The notes under the pieces: model-generated
Databases searched by the model: none
What the model saw: the letters and a program-made list of their open reading frames with translations, nothing else
What the model was told of the DNA's origin: nothing
Shown: piece after piece, positions 18,612 to 27,636 of the stretch
Numbering within the stretch: the first letter of the stretch is position 1
How the letters are laid out: the number at the start of each line of letters is the position of its first letter
Program-made: the position numbers and the translations under genes
DNA from: Cyclobacteriaceae bacterium
GTDB taxonomy: Bacteria; Bacteroidota; Bacteroidia; Cytophagales; Cyclobacteriaceae
NCBI GenBank assembly: GCA_019638255.1
Contig: JAHBUD010000001.1
Coordinates: forward strand, 682,001 to 746,000
Length of the DNA stretch: 64,000 bases
Reading direction: 5' to 3'

Positions 18612-18645
18612 GTGCAATTTTAAAATAAAATTTTTAAAATTGCAC
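18612..18645. repeat. Perfect 14-bp inverted repeat
   Basis: GTGCAATTTTAAAA (18612-18625) and TTTTAAAATTGCAC (18632-18645) are exact reverse complements around a 6-base centre. It lies in the AT-rich gap between the broken small gene and the rho terminator. No T-run follows on either side, so it does not look like a terminator. Confidence 0.7.
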
Positions 18646-18889
18646 TGGTTGCTGGAGCATTCGAAAATGCTGAAAGGATTGTTTATAGTCGTACTACCGG
18701 TCAGCAATCCAACGAAAAGACCAAATCGATTAATCCCTTCATATCAATAACTATTTCTTGAAATACAAGAAAAATAATTTATAAATGTCCTGATATGCAA
18801 GGGTATTTAGATGAAAAAGTTGATGGAGTTCAGGTTAGTCATGTAGCTGCCCTGGATTTCGTGTTCCGGAAGCAAAGTCATTTTAACAC

Positions 18890-18926
18890 AAAAAAATCAG
18901 CCAACAGATTACTCCATTGGCTGATT
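18890..18926 (-). terminator. Rho-independent terminator of the rho gene
   Basis: On the minus strand the arms ATCAGCCAA and TTGGCTGAT (18917-18925 and 18896-18904) pair perfectly around a 12-base loop and run into seven T (18890-18896). It begins 27 bases after the rho stop codon. Confidence 0.85.
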
Positions 18927-18952
18927 GAATTATTGATAATCGGCTAATAAAA

Positions 18953-20479
18953 TTACCCGTTCATTGATAACAAAAACTCCTGGTTGTTTCGGGTGCCTTT
19001 CATTTTCTGAAGCAGAAACTCCATAGCTTCATTGGAGTTCATATCGCTCATATACTTGCGCAGTATCCACACGCGTTGGAGTTCCTCCTCCTTAAGTAAC
19101 AAATCTTCTCGTCTTGTGCCGGAAGCAGGAACATCAATAGCCGGGTAAACGCGCTTGTTGGAAAGCTTGCGGTCGAGTTGCAATTCCATGTTACCGGTAC
19201 CTTTAAATTCTTCAAAAATTACTTCATCCATTTTTGAACCGGTGTCAATCAAGGCAGTGGCAATGATGGTAAGCGAACCGCCATTTTCAATGTTACGTGC
19301 CGCACCAAAGAAACGCTTGGGTTTGTGCAGTGCGTTTGCATCCACACCACCGGAAAGAATTTTTCCGGAAGAAGGAACAACCGTGTTGTACGCACGTGCC
19401 AGACGCGTGATGGAGTCTAACAAAATCACCACGTCATGCCCGCATTCTACCATGCGCTTGGCCTTTTCTAATACGATGCTCGCAACTTTTACGTGTCGTT
19501 CAGCCTGTTCGTCAAACGTTGATGCAATAACTTCTGCTTTCACGTTACGCGCCATGTCGGTCACTTCTTCGGGACGTTCATCAATCAGCAACACAATCAG
19601 GTAAACTTCAGGATGGTTTTCGGCAATGGCGTTGGCAATGTTTTGCAGCAACACGGTTTTACCGGTTTTAGGCTGGGCCACGATCATACCACGTTGTCCT
19701 TTACCAATCGGTGCAAACAAGTCGAGTATACGGGTCGACATATTGTCTGGTGTGGTGCTTAGTCTAAGTTTCTCTTCAGGGAAAAGCGGGGTAAGGTATT
19801 CAAACGCAACCCGATCGCGAATTTCTTCGGTGGTCTTTCCGTTTACAGATTCAACCTTTAATAGGGCAAAATATTTTTCGCCTTCCTTCGGTGGGCGGAT
19901 GGTTCCTTTAACGGTATCACCGGTTCTAAGCCCGAAAAGTTTTATTTGCGAAGGTGAAACATAGATGTCATCCGGACTTGCCAGGTAATTGTAGTCTGAG
20001 GAGCGCAGAAAGCCGTAGCCATCTTGCATAATTTCAAGTACACCTTCGTTGTCAATTACGCCATCAAAGTCGCGGATGTTGGGTTTTGGAGCAGCGTGTT
20101 GATTGCGGTCGTCTTCGCGTCTTTCGTGGCGCTGAGCTTGTGGCTCGTGCTGTTTTTTAGGGGCAGCTTCTTCGAAGGTGGGTGTTGTCGTTTCAAGATC
20201 AACCGTAATGGACTCAAGCAGTTCATCGGTTGATAACTCTTTTTCAGGTTTGGGTGTTGGCGCTACATTTTCGCGTCTGCGCGGCCTAAGGTTTTTCCCT
20301 TCTCCGGAGGGTGCTGTTTTCTTGGTGGCGGGTGATTCACCGGTGATGGCCTGCTGGTCGAGTATTTTATAGACCAGGTCTTGTTTGGAAAGTTTTTTGG
20401 CATTCTTCACGCCCATTTGTTCTGCAATTTCTTTCAGCTCGGAAAGAAGTCTGACATTCAGATCGTCAATAGTGTACAT
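18953..20479 (-). CDS. rho: Transcription termination factor Rho
   Basis: 508 aa; hexameric RNA-dependent ATPase that ends transcription. The N-terminal SAP-like Rho domain ([20 protein letters not shown]) is followed by a charged, disordered insertion (residues ~50-130, rich in E, P, R and K) typical of Bacteroidota Rho. The RNA-binding cold-shock domain follows ([27 protein letters not shown]). In the ATPase domain Walker A is AQPKTGKT, with [10 protein letters not shown], Walker [16 protein letters not shown] and the Q-loop/R-loop region [20 protein letters not shown]. Divergent from serS across 275 bases. Confidence 0.96.
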   Translation of the reverse strand: MYTIDDLNVRLLSELKEIAEQMGVKNAKKLSKQDLVYKILDQQAITGESPATKKTAPSGEGKNLRPRRRENVAPTPKPEKELSTDELLESITVDLETTTPTFEEAAPKKQHEPQAQRHERREDDRNQHAAPKPNIRDFDGVIDNEGVLEIMQDGYGFLRSSDYNYLASPDDIYVSPSQIKLFGLRTGDTVKGTIRPPKEGEKYFALLKVESVNGKTTEEIRDRVAFEYLTPLFPEEKLRLSTTPDNMSTRILDLFAPIGKGQRGMIVAQPKTGKTVLLQNIANAIAENHPEVYLIVLLIDERPEEVTDMARNVKAEVIASTFDEQAERHVKVASIVLEKAKRMVECGHDVVILLDSITRLARAYNTVVPSSGKILSGGVDANALHKPKRFFGAARNIENGGSLTIIATALIDTGSKMDEVIFEEFKGTGNMELQLDRKLSNKRVYPAIDVPASGTRREDLLLKEEELQRVWILRKYMSDMNSNEAMEFLLQKMKGTRNNQEFLLSMNG

Positions 20480-20723
20480 GTTAAAAAATGAATAGAGTTG
20501 TTTTGATAGATGCTTATCAGGTTGGGGTCTTAGTCAGAAAAATTCTGAAACGAATTCAATAAAAACACAAGGTCGATTTAAAGTTCCGTAAGGCTAGTGC
20601 TTATATATACAGGGGCTTTAGAATATGCCCGATGACGTTGCAAGTATAGGCCAAAATTGATTACAATCAAAAATCAGTAAAGAATTTGTTGGGGTCTAAC
20701 CCCCGTTGGTTCAGTCAAAAACC

Positions 20724-20731
20724 TAATTTTG
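20724..20731 (+). promoter_or_regulatory. -7 promoter box of serS
   Basis: TAATTTTG (exact TAnnTTTG) ends 24 bases before the ATG at 20756. It argues for that start, because an upstream in-frame start at 20729 would lie inside the promoter box. Confidence 0.5.
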
Positions 20732-20755
20732 CGAACGGTTTTAACCCTTACTGCT

Positions 20756-22030
20756 ATGCTTCTGGTTTCTGTTATTCGCGAACAACGGGATGGTATTATC
20801 AATGGCCTTGGAAGGAGAGGGCTTAAAGATGCTGCCGAATTGATAGACAAAGCCATTGCGCTTGATCAATCGCGCAGGGATACCCAGAAGCATGCCGATG
20901 ACCTGAAGGCGAAGTCGAATGCAGAAGCTAAGCGAATCGGAGAGTTGATGAAGGCCGGTAAGGCTGATGAAGCTGCAACATTGCGCGCAGCCATTGCCAG
21001 CGAGAAGGAGCAACTGAAAAACCTGGCGCAGGAACTAACAAGTATTGAAGAAGCCCTAAAAGTTCAGTTGTACAAAATACCGAATGTTCCGGCTGAGAAA
21101 GTTCCTGCAGGCGCTGGTGCTGATGATAATCTCACCGTTTATGAGCATGGCACTATTCCAACACTTGCAACAGATGCATTGCCACATTGGGAACTGATAA
21201 AAAATTACGACATCATAGATTTTGATTTGGGAATTAAAATTACAGGCGCGGGTTTTCCGGTGTACAAAGGTAAAGGCGCCAAGCTGCAACGTGCACTAAT
21301 CAATTTCTTTTTAGATGAGGCCGAAAAGGCAGGCTATCGCGAAATGCTTCCACCCATCGTGGTGAATGAAGCTTCTGGCTATGGTACAGGACAACTTCCG
21401 GATAAAGAAGGTCAAATGTATTTTGTGCAAGAAGATGGTTTGTACCTGATCCCCACAGCCGAGGTTCCTATCACCAACCTGTATCGCGATGTTATTCTGG
21501 CAGAAGATCAGCTCCCGGTTAAAAATGTTGGGTACACACCTTGCTTCCGCAGAGAGGCCGGAAGCTGGGGTGCGCATGTTCGGGGTTTGAATCGCCTGCA
21601 TCAGTTCGATAAAGTTGAGATTGTACAGGTTTGCAAGCCGGAAGACTCATACCGCATACTGGATGAAATGTGTGCACATGTTCAAGGCTTATTGGAAAAA
21701 TTGGAATTGCCTTACCGAAAATTATTGCTGTGCGGAGGCGACATGGGTTTTAACTCTGCCATGACGTATGATATGGAAGTTTATGCTACCGCCCAGCAAC
21801 GCTGGTTGGAAGTTAGCTCAGTAAGCAATTTTGAAACCTATCAGGCCAACCGTTTAAAGTTGCGGTGTAAAAACAAAGAAGGGAAAACACAACTACTGCA
21901 TACGCTTAACGGAAGCGCATTGGCGTTACCTCGAATTGTTGCGGGCATTTTGGAAAACAATCAAACTTCAGAAGGAATTCGCATTCCAAAAGTGTTAGTT
22001 CCGTATACCGGGTTTGATATGATCAGCTGA
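20756..22030 (+). CDS. serS: Serine--tRNA ligase
   Basis: 424 aa from the ATG at 20756 (MLLVSVIREQRDGIINGL), which matches the normal SerRS N-terminus; nine extra codons upstream overlap the promoter box. The N-terminal helical arm that binds the tRNA-Ser long variable loop spans residues ~28-100 (repeated K/A/E helices). The class II catalytic core follows: motif 2 PCFRREAGSWG and motif 3 TLNGSALALPRIVAGILENNQ, with the serine-site segment TAEVPITNLYRD. It charges tRNA-Ser with serine in the cytosol. Confidence 0.95.
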   Translation: MLLVSVIREQRDGIINGLGRRGLKDAAELIDKAIALDQSRRDTQKHADDLKAKSNAEAKRIGELMKAGKADEAATLRAAIASEKEQLKNLAQELTSIEEALKVQLYKIPNVPAEKVPAGAGADDNLTVYEHGTIPTLATDALPHWELIKNYDIIDFDLGIKITGAGFPVYKGKGAKLQRALINFFLDEAEKAGYREMLPPIVVNEASGYGTGQLPDKEGQMYFVQEDGLYLIPTAEVPITNLYRDVILAEDQLPVKNVGYTPCFRREAGSWGAHVRGLNRLHQFDKVEIVQVCKPEDSYRILDEMCAHVQGLLEKLELPYRKLLLCGGDMGFNSAMTYDMEVYATAQQRWLEVSSVSNFETYQANRLKLRCKNKEGKTQLLHTLNGSALALPRIVAGILENNQTSEGIRIPKVLVPYTGFDMIS

Positions 22031-22462
22031 GGCGCAGTCTTTTTAGTAAAACAAAAAGAATAACACCAGATAGCAACATTACGAGCGCTATGGCGCTACC
22101 CTCAATTAGAGAATCAGCCGGGCCTTCCGTACGCAGCGTAATGCCTACCAGCGCCCAATGAACCACCACAGCAAAGGCTACTTTTGTGTATCTGATGGTA
22201 ATAAATGAAGCCAGTGCAGCCGCAATTGTCATCATGTTTACTCCATTGAAGGATGACGAAGCCTATCAATAAGGCAGATCACACTCCAGATGGAAAAGGT
22301 TATTCCGGCAGGGGTAAACAGACTGGGGTATAGGGCCGATACCTGTCCTGTATTCAGTCCGTTAATCGGGAGAATGTTCGCAAGGGCATTAACAGTCAGT
22401 ACACCAATCAAGGCCAGGGTGTTTAGCGGGGGCAGAATGATTGGATTTTTAAGGTTTTTCAT
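22023..22462 (-). pseudogene. Decayed TspO/MBR-like membrane protein gene
   Basis: Two adjoining minus-strand fragments read as the two ends of one membrane protein. The first (22462 to 22238) gives MKNLKNPIILPPLNTLALIG and then LYPSLFTPAGITFSIWSVI, the N-terminal pattern of tryptophan-rich TspO/MBR-like proteins of this phylum. At about 22275 the frame breaks: the natural continuation LLIGFVILQWSK is in another frame. The second fragment (22235 to 22023) gives TIAAALASFITIRYTKVAFAVVVHWALVGI and a last helix, the C-terminal pattern. The middle, probably over 100 residues, is missing. Family assignment rests on remembered sequence patterns. Confidence 0.6.
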
Positions 22463-22547
22463 TTAAAGGAATAAAGTTTTAGCCATTTATCAAATCTAGA
22501 TGATTTTGAAGCCCTCGGACTACTAGCTTGTCAAAAATTTATCGCTT

Positions 22548-24692
22548 ATGAAGAATATTGGAATACTTTCGCTCATCCTGGCAATGATTGTGTTTTCCTG
22601 TTCACAGGATAAGCCGGCTAAAGTGGACCTGCGTTACCCGGTTACACAAAAAGTTGATACGGTTGATGTGTACTTCGGAACTGAAGTGCCGGATCCATAC
22701 CGGTGGCTGGAGAATGATACCGCCAAAGCTACCGCTGAATGGGTTTCAGCACAGAATGAAGTGACCTTTGGTTATCTTAAGAATATCACTTTCCGTGATG
22801 CGGTGCGGAAGCGGCTTGGTGACCTGCAGGACTATGAACGAATTGGTGCCCCGGTAAAGCATGGAGATTATTACTACTATTTCCGAAATAGTGGATTGCA
22901 GAATCACAACGTTCAGTATCGCAAAAAGGGTGAAGATGGAACAGAAGAAGTATTTCTTGATCCGAATACTTTTTCAGCGGATGGCACAACAAGTTTGGCC
23001 GGAATGTTTTTCAGTAAAGATGGATCATTGGTGACCGTCTTAATTCAGGAAGGAGGATCAGATTGGCGCAAAGCCGTTACGATGAATGCATTGGATAAAA
23101 CCATTATCGGTGACACGCTTTACGATTTGAAATTCACAGGTATTGCATGGAAAGGTAATGACGGGTTCTACTACTCCCGGTATGATAACCCAAAGGGGAA
23201 CCAGTTATTTTCAAGAGTGAACCATAATAAGGTTTGCTTTCATAAAGTAAACACACCGCAATCAACGGATGAAATAATTTATGATGGCGGACTTCAGAAT
23301 CCACAACGTAGAGCCGGTGCATACCTGACGGAAGATGAGCGTTTCTTGATTCTCACTACTTCGATAAGTACAACGGGTAATGAGCTATATGTCCTTGACC
23401 TGAGCAAACCAAAGAGCACATTCATTTCAGCTGTGACCAACTTTAATAATAATCACAGCGTAATCGATAATGACGGATCAAGGTTGATTATCCGGACAAA
23501 TCTCAACGCACCTAACGGACGGATTGTAGAAGTTGATGCTGGCAATCCTAAACCCGAGAACTGGAAGGATATTGTCCCTCAGGCTGAGGAGGCTATTCAA
23601 GGTGTTAGCACAGCCGGGTATAAGCTATTTGTGAATTACCTTAAGGACGCTAAATCGCAGATCAAACAATTCAATAATAGAGGAAAGTTTGAACGGGAAA
23701 TCGAACTCCCCGGCATAGGTTCAGCAAATGGTTTTGGCGGCCGGTGGGAAGATGCTCACGTCTATTATACATTCACATCATTTACTTATCCACCAACAAT
23801 TTTTAAGTACAGTATTAACAAGGGTGAGTCAACTGAGTACGCTCGTCCTAAAGTTGATTTTAATCCTGCCGATTACGAGACCAAACAAATATTTTATACC
23901 AGTAAAGATGGTACACGCATTCCCATGTTTATAGTTCATAAAAATAATCTTGAATTGACCGGGAGCAATGCAACGTGGCTTTATGCTTATGGCGGATTTA
24001 ATATCAGCCAAACGCCATCGTTCTCTGCGGCTCGCATAGTTTGGTTGGAGAATGGAGGAGTCTTTGCTCTTCCGAATCTTCGCGGAGGTGGCGAATACGG
24101 GGAGCAATGGCACCAGGCCGGTACCAAAATGAACAAGCAAAACGTGTTCGATGATTTCATCGCAGCTGCTGAATACCTGATTGATAACCGGTACACCACA
24201 AACAACAAGCTGGCCATTACCGGTGGATCGAATGGAGGATTACTGGTAGGGGCAACCATGACGCAACGTCCCGACCTGATGAAGGTAGCCTTTCCGGCAG
24301 TAGGTGTAATGGATATGCTGCGTTACCACAAGTTCACGGTAGGTGCTGCATGGGCCTATGATTACGGTACCTCAGACGATTCAAAAGAAATGTTTGAATA
24401 TCTGTACAACTATTCACCGGTTCACGCGCTGAAGCCCGGAACATCCTACCCGGCAACATTGGTTACTACAGCCGACCATGATGACCGGGTTGTACCAGCC
24501 CATTCTTTCAAATTTGCGGCAACCCTTCAGGAAAATCATAGTGGAGATAACCCGGTACTGATTCGGGTCGATGTGAAGTCAGGGCATGGGGCATCGAATC
24601 TTTCCAAAGCCCTGGATACTACGGCCGATCAATTTTCTTTTGCCTGGTACAACATGGGCATAGTGCCACCAGTGGCTAAAGAAGGCATGTAG
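22548..24692 (+). CDS. Prolyl oligopeptidase family serine peptidase (S9), lipoprotein
   Basis: 714 aa. Lipoprotein signal MKNIGILSLILAMIVFSC, cysteine 18. The N-terminal marker YRWLEND and a seven-bladed propeller region (residues ~70-430) precede an alpha/beta hydrolase domain. The triad is Ser in ITGGSNGGLLVG, Asp in TADHDDRVVPAHS and His in KSGHGAS. Enzymes of this family cut after proline in short peptides; the lipobox places this one at the cell envelope. The length is typical for prolyl endopeptidase. A terminator follows 22 bases after the stop. Confidence 0.93.
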   Translation: MKNIGILSLILAMIVFSCSQDKPAKVDLRYPVTQKVDTVDVYFGTEVPDPYRWLENDTAKATAEWVSAQNEVTFGYLKNITFRDAVRKRLGDLQDYERIGAPVKHGDYYYYFRNSGLQNHNVQYRKKGEDGTEEVFLDPNTFSADGTTSLAGMFFSKDGSLVTVLIQEGGSDWRKAVTMNALDKTIIGDTLYDLKFTGIAWKGNDGFYYSRYDNPKGNQLFSRVNHNKVCFHKVNTPQSTDEIIYDGGLQNPQRRAGAYLTEDERFLILTTSISTTGNELYVLDLSKPKSTFISAVTNFNNNHSVIDNDGSRLIIRTNLNAPNGRIVEVDAGNPKPENWKDIVPQAEEAIQGVSTAGYKLFVNYLKDAKSQIKQFNNRGKFEREIELPGIGSANGFGGRWEDAHVYYTFTSFTYPPTIFKYSINKGESTEYARPKVDFNPADYETKQIFYTSKDGTRIPMFIVHKNNLELTGSNATWLYAYGGFNISQTPSFSAARIVWLENGGVFALPNLRGGGEYGEQWHQAGTKMNKQNVFDDFIAAAEYLIDNRYTTNNKLAITGGSNGGLLVGATMTQRPDLMKVAFPAVGVMDMLRYHKFTVGAAWAYDYGTSDDSKEMFEYLYNYSPVHALKPGTSYPATLVTTADHDDRVVPAHSFKFAATLQENHSGDNPVLIRVDVKSGHGASNLSKALDTTADQFSFAWYNMGIVPPVAKEGM

Positions 24693-24714
24693 CAAACAAT
24701 TATTTTCTTAATTT

Positions 24715-24743
24715 AAAGGGCTGTGATTTTACAGCCCTTTTTT
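24715..24743 (+). terminator. Rho-independent terminator touching the next start codon
   Basis: Perfect 10-bp stem AAAGGGCTGT (24715-24724) / ACAGCCCTTT (24731-24740), loop GATTTT. The T-run covers 24738-24743 and the next gene's ATG is at 24744. Confidence 0.85.
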
Positions 24744-25232
24744 ATGGAAGCAAAGATTACCATCCGTCAAGGCAACACAACAGACTTAACCCGTGTGCTT
24801 GAACTAATCAAAGAGTTGGCGTTGTATGAAAAAGCCCCACATGAAGTAATAAACACTGTGGAGTTGATGGAAAGGGATGGCTTTGGCCCGAATCCAATCT
24901 ATGGATTGTTTGTAGCAGAAAATGAAAGCGGTGTTGTAGGTATATCCATTCACTATTGGCGCTACTCTACCTGGAAAGGTAAGCGTTTGTATTTGGAAGA
25001 TATTGTGGTAACCGAAAAAGAGCGTGGTAAAGGCATTGGAAAATTGCTTTTCGACCGAACCATGCGACACGCACTGGATGAGGATTGCTCGGGCATGATG
25101 TGGCAGGTGCTCGATTGGAATGAACCTGCCATTAATTTTTATAAAAAATATTACAAAGCGAAGCTGGATGGTGAGTGGATTAATTGCAGTTTGGAACGTC
25201 ACCAGATTGAAGAATTGCTTTCGACAAAATAG
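24744..25232 (+). CDS. GNAT family N-acetyltransferase
   Basis: 162 aa from ATG 24744 (MEAKITIRQGNTTDL). An in-frame GTG at 24723 lies inside the preceding terminator stem and is unlikely. The fold is clear: first strand TIRQGNTTDLTRVLELI, LYLEDIVVTEKERGKGIGKLLF with the acetyl-CoA loop RGKGIGK, and WNEPAINFYKKYYKAKLDGEW near the end. It resembles diamine/spermidine-type acetyltransferases (SSAT-like: LYEKAPHEV, YFxxYSTWKGK-like region). The substrate is unproven. Convergent with DUF4286. Confidence 0.85.
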   Translation: MEAKITIRQGNTTDLTRVLELIKELALYEKAPHEVINTVELMERDGFGPNPIYGLFVAENESGVVGISIHYWRYSTWKGKRLYLEDIVVTEKERGKGIGKLLFDRTMRHALDEDCSGMMWQVLDWNEPAINFYKKYYKAKLDGEWINCSLERHQIEELLSTK

Positions 25233-25233
25233 T

Positions 25234-25536
25234 TTACACCTCCTCCAGTAACGTTCTAAAGGCAACATGCTTGTTGCCGTATTTCTGTTTGTGTTTTTCG
25301 ATTAGTGCTGGCGCCAGGTGTTCCAAATAATGCACAACTTTATCCAATGACTCTGCTAGGTACTGAATACTGTAAGAAGCTGTCCCATCCTCATTGTCGT
25401 GAAGCACCTTGTAAATTTTATGTGATACAAACATGCCGGTATCCAGTACAGCGGGTATATGAATATTTTTCATCCAGGCCAGCCACTCAAGTTCAACATC
25501 TTTGTCGATGCCTATGGTTACGTTATACAGGTACAT
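25234..25536 (-). CDS. DUF4286 family protein
   Basis: 100 aa. The family pattern is clear: MYLYNVTIGIDKDVELEWLA, then WMKNIHIPAVLDTGMFVSHKIYKVL and YSIQYLAESLDKVVHYLEHLAPAL. It looks like a small ferredoxin-like dimeric alpha/beta barrel; function unknown. The stop is one base from that of the convergent GNAT gene. The dehydrogenase-like gene upstream on the same strand ends only 10 bases before its start, suggesting one transcript. Confidence 0.85.
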   Translation of the reverse strand: MYLYNVTIGIDKDVELEWLAWMKNIHIPAVLDTGMFVSHKIYKVLHDNEDGTASYSIQYLAESLDKVVHYLEHLAPALIEKHKQKYGNKHVAFRTLLEEV

Positions 25537-25546
25537 ATTTTCTTAG

Positions 25547-26800
25547 TTATACTTTTTCAGTCACATAGTCGGTAAGATATTCGTAGTTCTCCGTTAAGTG
25601 CCCGCTTTTAGTTATTGTCGCTCGCTTAATGACCCCCTCACGATCACTTTCGAATAGCAAGGGAAGTATTTTATCAATTAAATCACGCCCAAATTCTTCT
25701 GAAGCACTTCGGGGCAATTCACACGGCAGGTTATCAACCGCCATTACAGTTACATGTTTTTCCCCGCTTAGTGCTGGTTGTTCACTGCCTAAATACGGAT
25801 CGAAGTCATACAAAGGTTCAGGAATTGTGCATGCCCTTATCGTGCTGGGAATAGAACCGCCTACATCGCAGGTTATGTCGGCTATGATTTTAATTTTAAA
25901 CTCCGTTGAACACATTTCCTCACGGGTAAAAAGTACTGGTGCTTTTGGGTTCCAGAACCCACCGGCCAGTAAGAGATCAGCTGCTTTGGTGAACGAAAGA
26001 AATGTTGAATCGTAGCGCTCCGGATGCTGGTGAAATTCATCGCGGTTAAAATGCCCGCCTTCGCGCCTGGTGTGATAGTCGGCACTGCCCAGTTGTACAT
26101 AAACCGGTTCATCAAATGTTTTGGTCAGAAAATCGTATACACCAACTTTGCGAATGCCTGCTGTGTCCAGCGTTTCCATAGCGCCTTTACCCACACGACC
26201 TGCACCGGTAAGAATGATCTTTACCGGAGGAAGTTTCACCTTCCGTAACTCTAGTTTTAAATCATTAATATCAAAACATTCGAATGCTCTCCGTAAAGAA
26301 TATCTGCCATATCGCTTACCATAAGTCCATAATCCGTTGTAGGCACCCACAATTCCGGCATATCGACCAAAGGCTACCAGTCTGTTTCCTAACCTGTCCT
26401 TTAAGGTTTCATAATCGATCAGCCTGATTTTTTTCTTCAGGATTTCCTGAAGCATTTTTTTGTTGTACTGCTGTTTTTTAATGGTATGTGAAAAGAATAG
26501 ATATGTTTTGTTGGGAATGAGCTGATCCACCGGGACTTCTTTTATTCCCATGAGTAAGTCGCAATCACCAACATCGGGTTTTACTTCAATACCTAATTCC
26601 TGGTATTCTTCGTCTTTAAAGGCACGCACTTCGCTCGACTGGCAAATGACTTTAACATGCGGAAAACGTTGCTCAATTTCTTCTGTTTGCAACGGAGTAA
26701 ACGGAACCCGTTTATCGGGCGGAACTTTTCCTTCGCGGATGATGCCGAGACGAATAGATTTTTGGTTGACCATGTACTCAAAGGTAATCAGCTTTTTCAT
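25547..26800 (-). CDS. Alanine dehydrogenase/PNT-superfamily oxidoreductase (saccharopine-dehydrogenase-like)
   Basis: 417 aa; an in-frame ATG at 26773 (MVNQKSIRLGIIREGK) would give 408 aa and fits the family N-terminus better. The N-terminal AlaDh/PNT domain shows GIIREGKVPPDKRVPFTP and later YETLKDRLGNRLVAFGRYAGIVGAYNGL. The NAD-binding fold has VKIILTGAGRVGKGAMETL. Residues IIADITCDVGGSIPST and the C-terminal DNLPCELPRSASEEFG resemble lysine-forming saccharopine dehydrogenases. It is an NAD(P)-dependent enzyme, probably in amino-acid metabolism; the substrate cannot be decided. Divergent from the ICMT-like gene with 13 bases between starts. Confidence 0.75.
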   Translation of the reverse strand: MKKLITFEYMVNQKSIRLGIIREGKVPPDKRVPFTPLQTEEIEQRFPHVKVICQSSEVRAFKDEEYQELGIEVKPDVGDCDLLMGIKEVPVDQLIPNKTYLFFSHTIKKQQYNKKMLQEILKKKIRLIDYETLKDRLGNRLVAFGRYAGIVGAYNGLWTYGKRYGRYSLRRAFECFDINDLKLELRKVKLPPVKIILTGAGRVGKGAMETLDTAGIRKVGVYDFLTKTFDEPVYVQLGSADYHTRREGGHFNRDEFHQHPERYDSTFLSFTKAADLLLAGGFWNPKAPVLFTREEMCSTEFKIKIIADITCDVGGSIPSTIRACTIPEPLYDFDPYLGSEQPALSGEKHVTVMAVDNLPCELPRSASEEFGRDLIDKILPLLFESDREGVIKRATITKSGHLTENYEYLTDYVTEKV

Positions 26801-26813
26801 TTAACTTTCACCC

Positions 26814-27398
26814 GTGAATCAATACCTTATTTTAATAGCCGGATGGATTATTTATTTTTTCATTCACAGCTTGCTGGCGAGTGATCGTATAAAGGAATAT
26901 TTTACAAGTTTACTCGGTAAGCTTAGTGCGTATTATCGATTGTTGTATAATGTGTTGGCCACTGGTGGTCTGCTTTTTCTGCTGTTTCTGAATGCCAGCA
27001 TTCCCTCAAGTTATATTCTCCAACCAACAACCTGGACACGTTATTTCAGTCTGATGCTAGCAACAGTTGGTATTTTTATACTAAAGGCAGCATTTAAGCA
27101 ATATAGCCTGGGCGAATTTTTAGGATTCAGAATGGATGAACGGGAGAGCTTTAAGACGGAGGGCATTTTAGTGTACATTCGTCATCCGCTTTATTCGGCA
27201 ACGGTTTTGATTACCATTGGATTCTGGTTGTTTATTCCTGATGTAACTACATTAATTTCTGTAGGTTGTATTTTTTTATATCTCGCCATTGGTATTCCTC
27301 TGGAGGAACGCAAGTTGATTAAAAGGTTTGGAGATGCTTACCGGGAATACCGGAATAATGTGCCATCGTTTATTCCGAAATTAAAACGTAAAGGTTAA
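26814..27398 (+). CDS. Isoprenylcysteine carboxyl methyltransferase-like membrane protein
   Basis: 194 aa, GTG start. About five membrane helices span residues ~4-20, 42-62, 75-95 and 125-165. The C-terminal ICMT/PEMT signature is present: FKTEGILVYIRHPLYSATVLITIG and LEERKLIKRFGDAYREYRNNVPSFIP, which forms the S-adenosylmethionine pocket in relatives. Bacterial members methylate unknown small or lipid substrates. A TAACTTTC sequence (one mismatch to TAnnTTTG) ends 4 bases before the GTG. Confidence 0.8.
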   Translation: MNQYLILIAGWIIYFFIHSLLASDRIKEYFTSLLGKLSAYYRLLYNVLATGGLLFLLFLNASIPSSYILQPTTWTRYFSLMLATVGIFILKAAFKQYSLGEFLGFRMDERESFKTEGILVYIRHPLYSATVLITIGFWLFIPDVTTLISVGCIFLYLAIGIPLEERKLIKRFGDAYREYRNNVPSFIPKLKRKG

Positions 27399-27400
27399 CG

Positions 27401-27634
27401 CTATTTTTTTGTTTTCTTTTTTGCCTTACCCTTTTTCAAGGCCTCATAATCATCCCGTTCCGCTAATTTCTTGTCGTCAACATTTTTGTCCAGAAAGCGG
27501 TTAATCTTTTCGATATCCATATTTGATTTGAGTTCACCAAACTGATCGATGGAAACTTCGAAGCCCTCCAGATCCTTATGTACCCGCGGTTTTGGGGTGC
27601 TTCCCTTTTTTTCAGGTTTAGATTTTTTGGCCAT
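27401..27634 (-). CDS. Small lysine-rich protein of unknown function
   Basis: 77 aa. Basic tails at both ends (MAKKSKPEKKGSTPKPR and LKKGKAKKKTKK) flank a more ordered centre, LEGFEVSIDQFGELKSNM, then IEKINRFLDKNV. No signal, no membrane helix. The start is 2 bases after the gltX stop, so it is almost certainly in the gltX transcript. The basic ends suggest nucleic-acid or ribosome contact, but that is inference only. Confidence 0.72.
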   Translation of the reverse strand: MAKKSKPEKKGSTPKPRVHKDLEGFEVSIDQFGELKSNMDIEKINRFLDKNVDDKKLAERDDYEALKKGKAKKKTKK

Positions 27635-27636
27635 AG

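Noticed and set aside
18795..18947. 50-codon frame before the rho terminator
   Set aside because: It runs through the terminator hairpin of rho and has no recognisable features; chance frame more likely.
20657..20670. Palindrome TTGATT-AC-AATCAA between rho and serS
   Set aside because: Operator-like, but short and AT-rich; without other copies it cannot be separated from chance.
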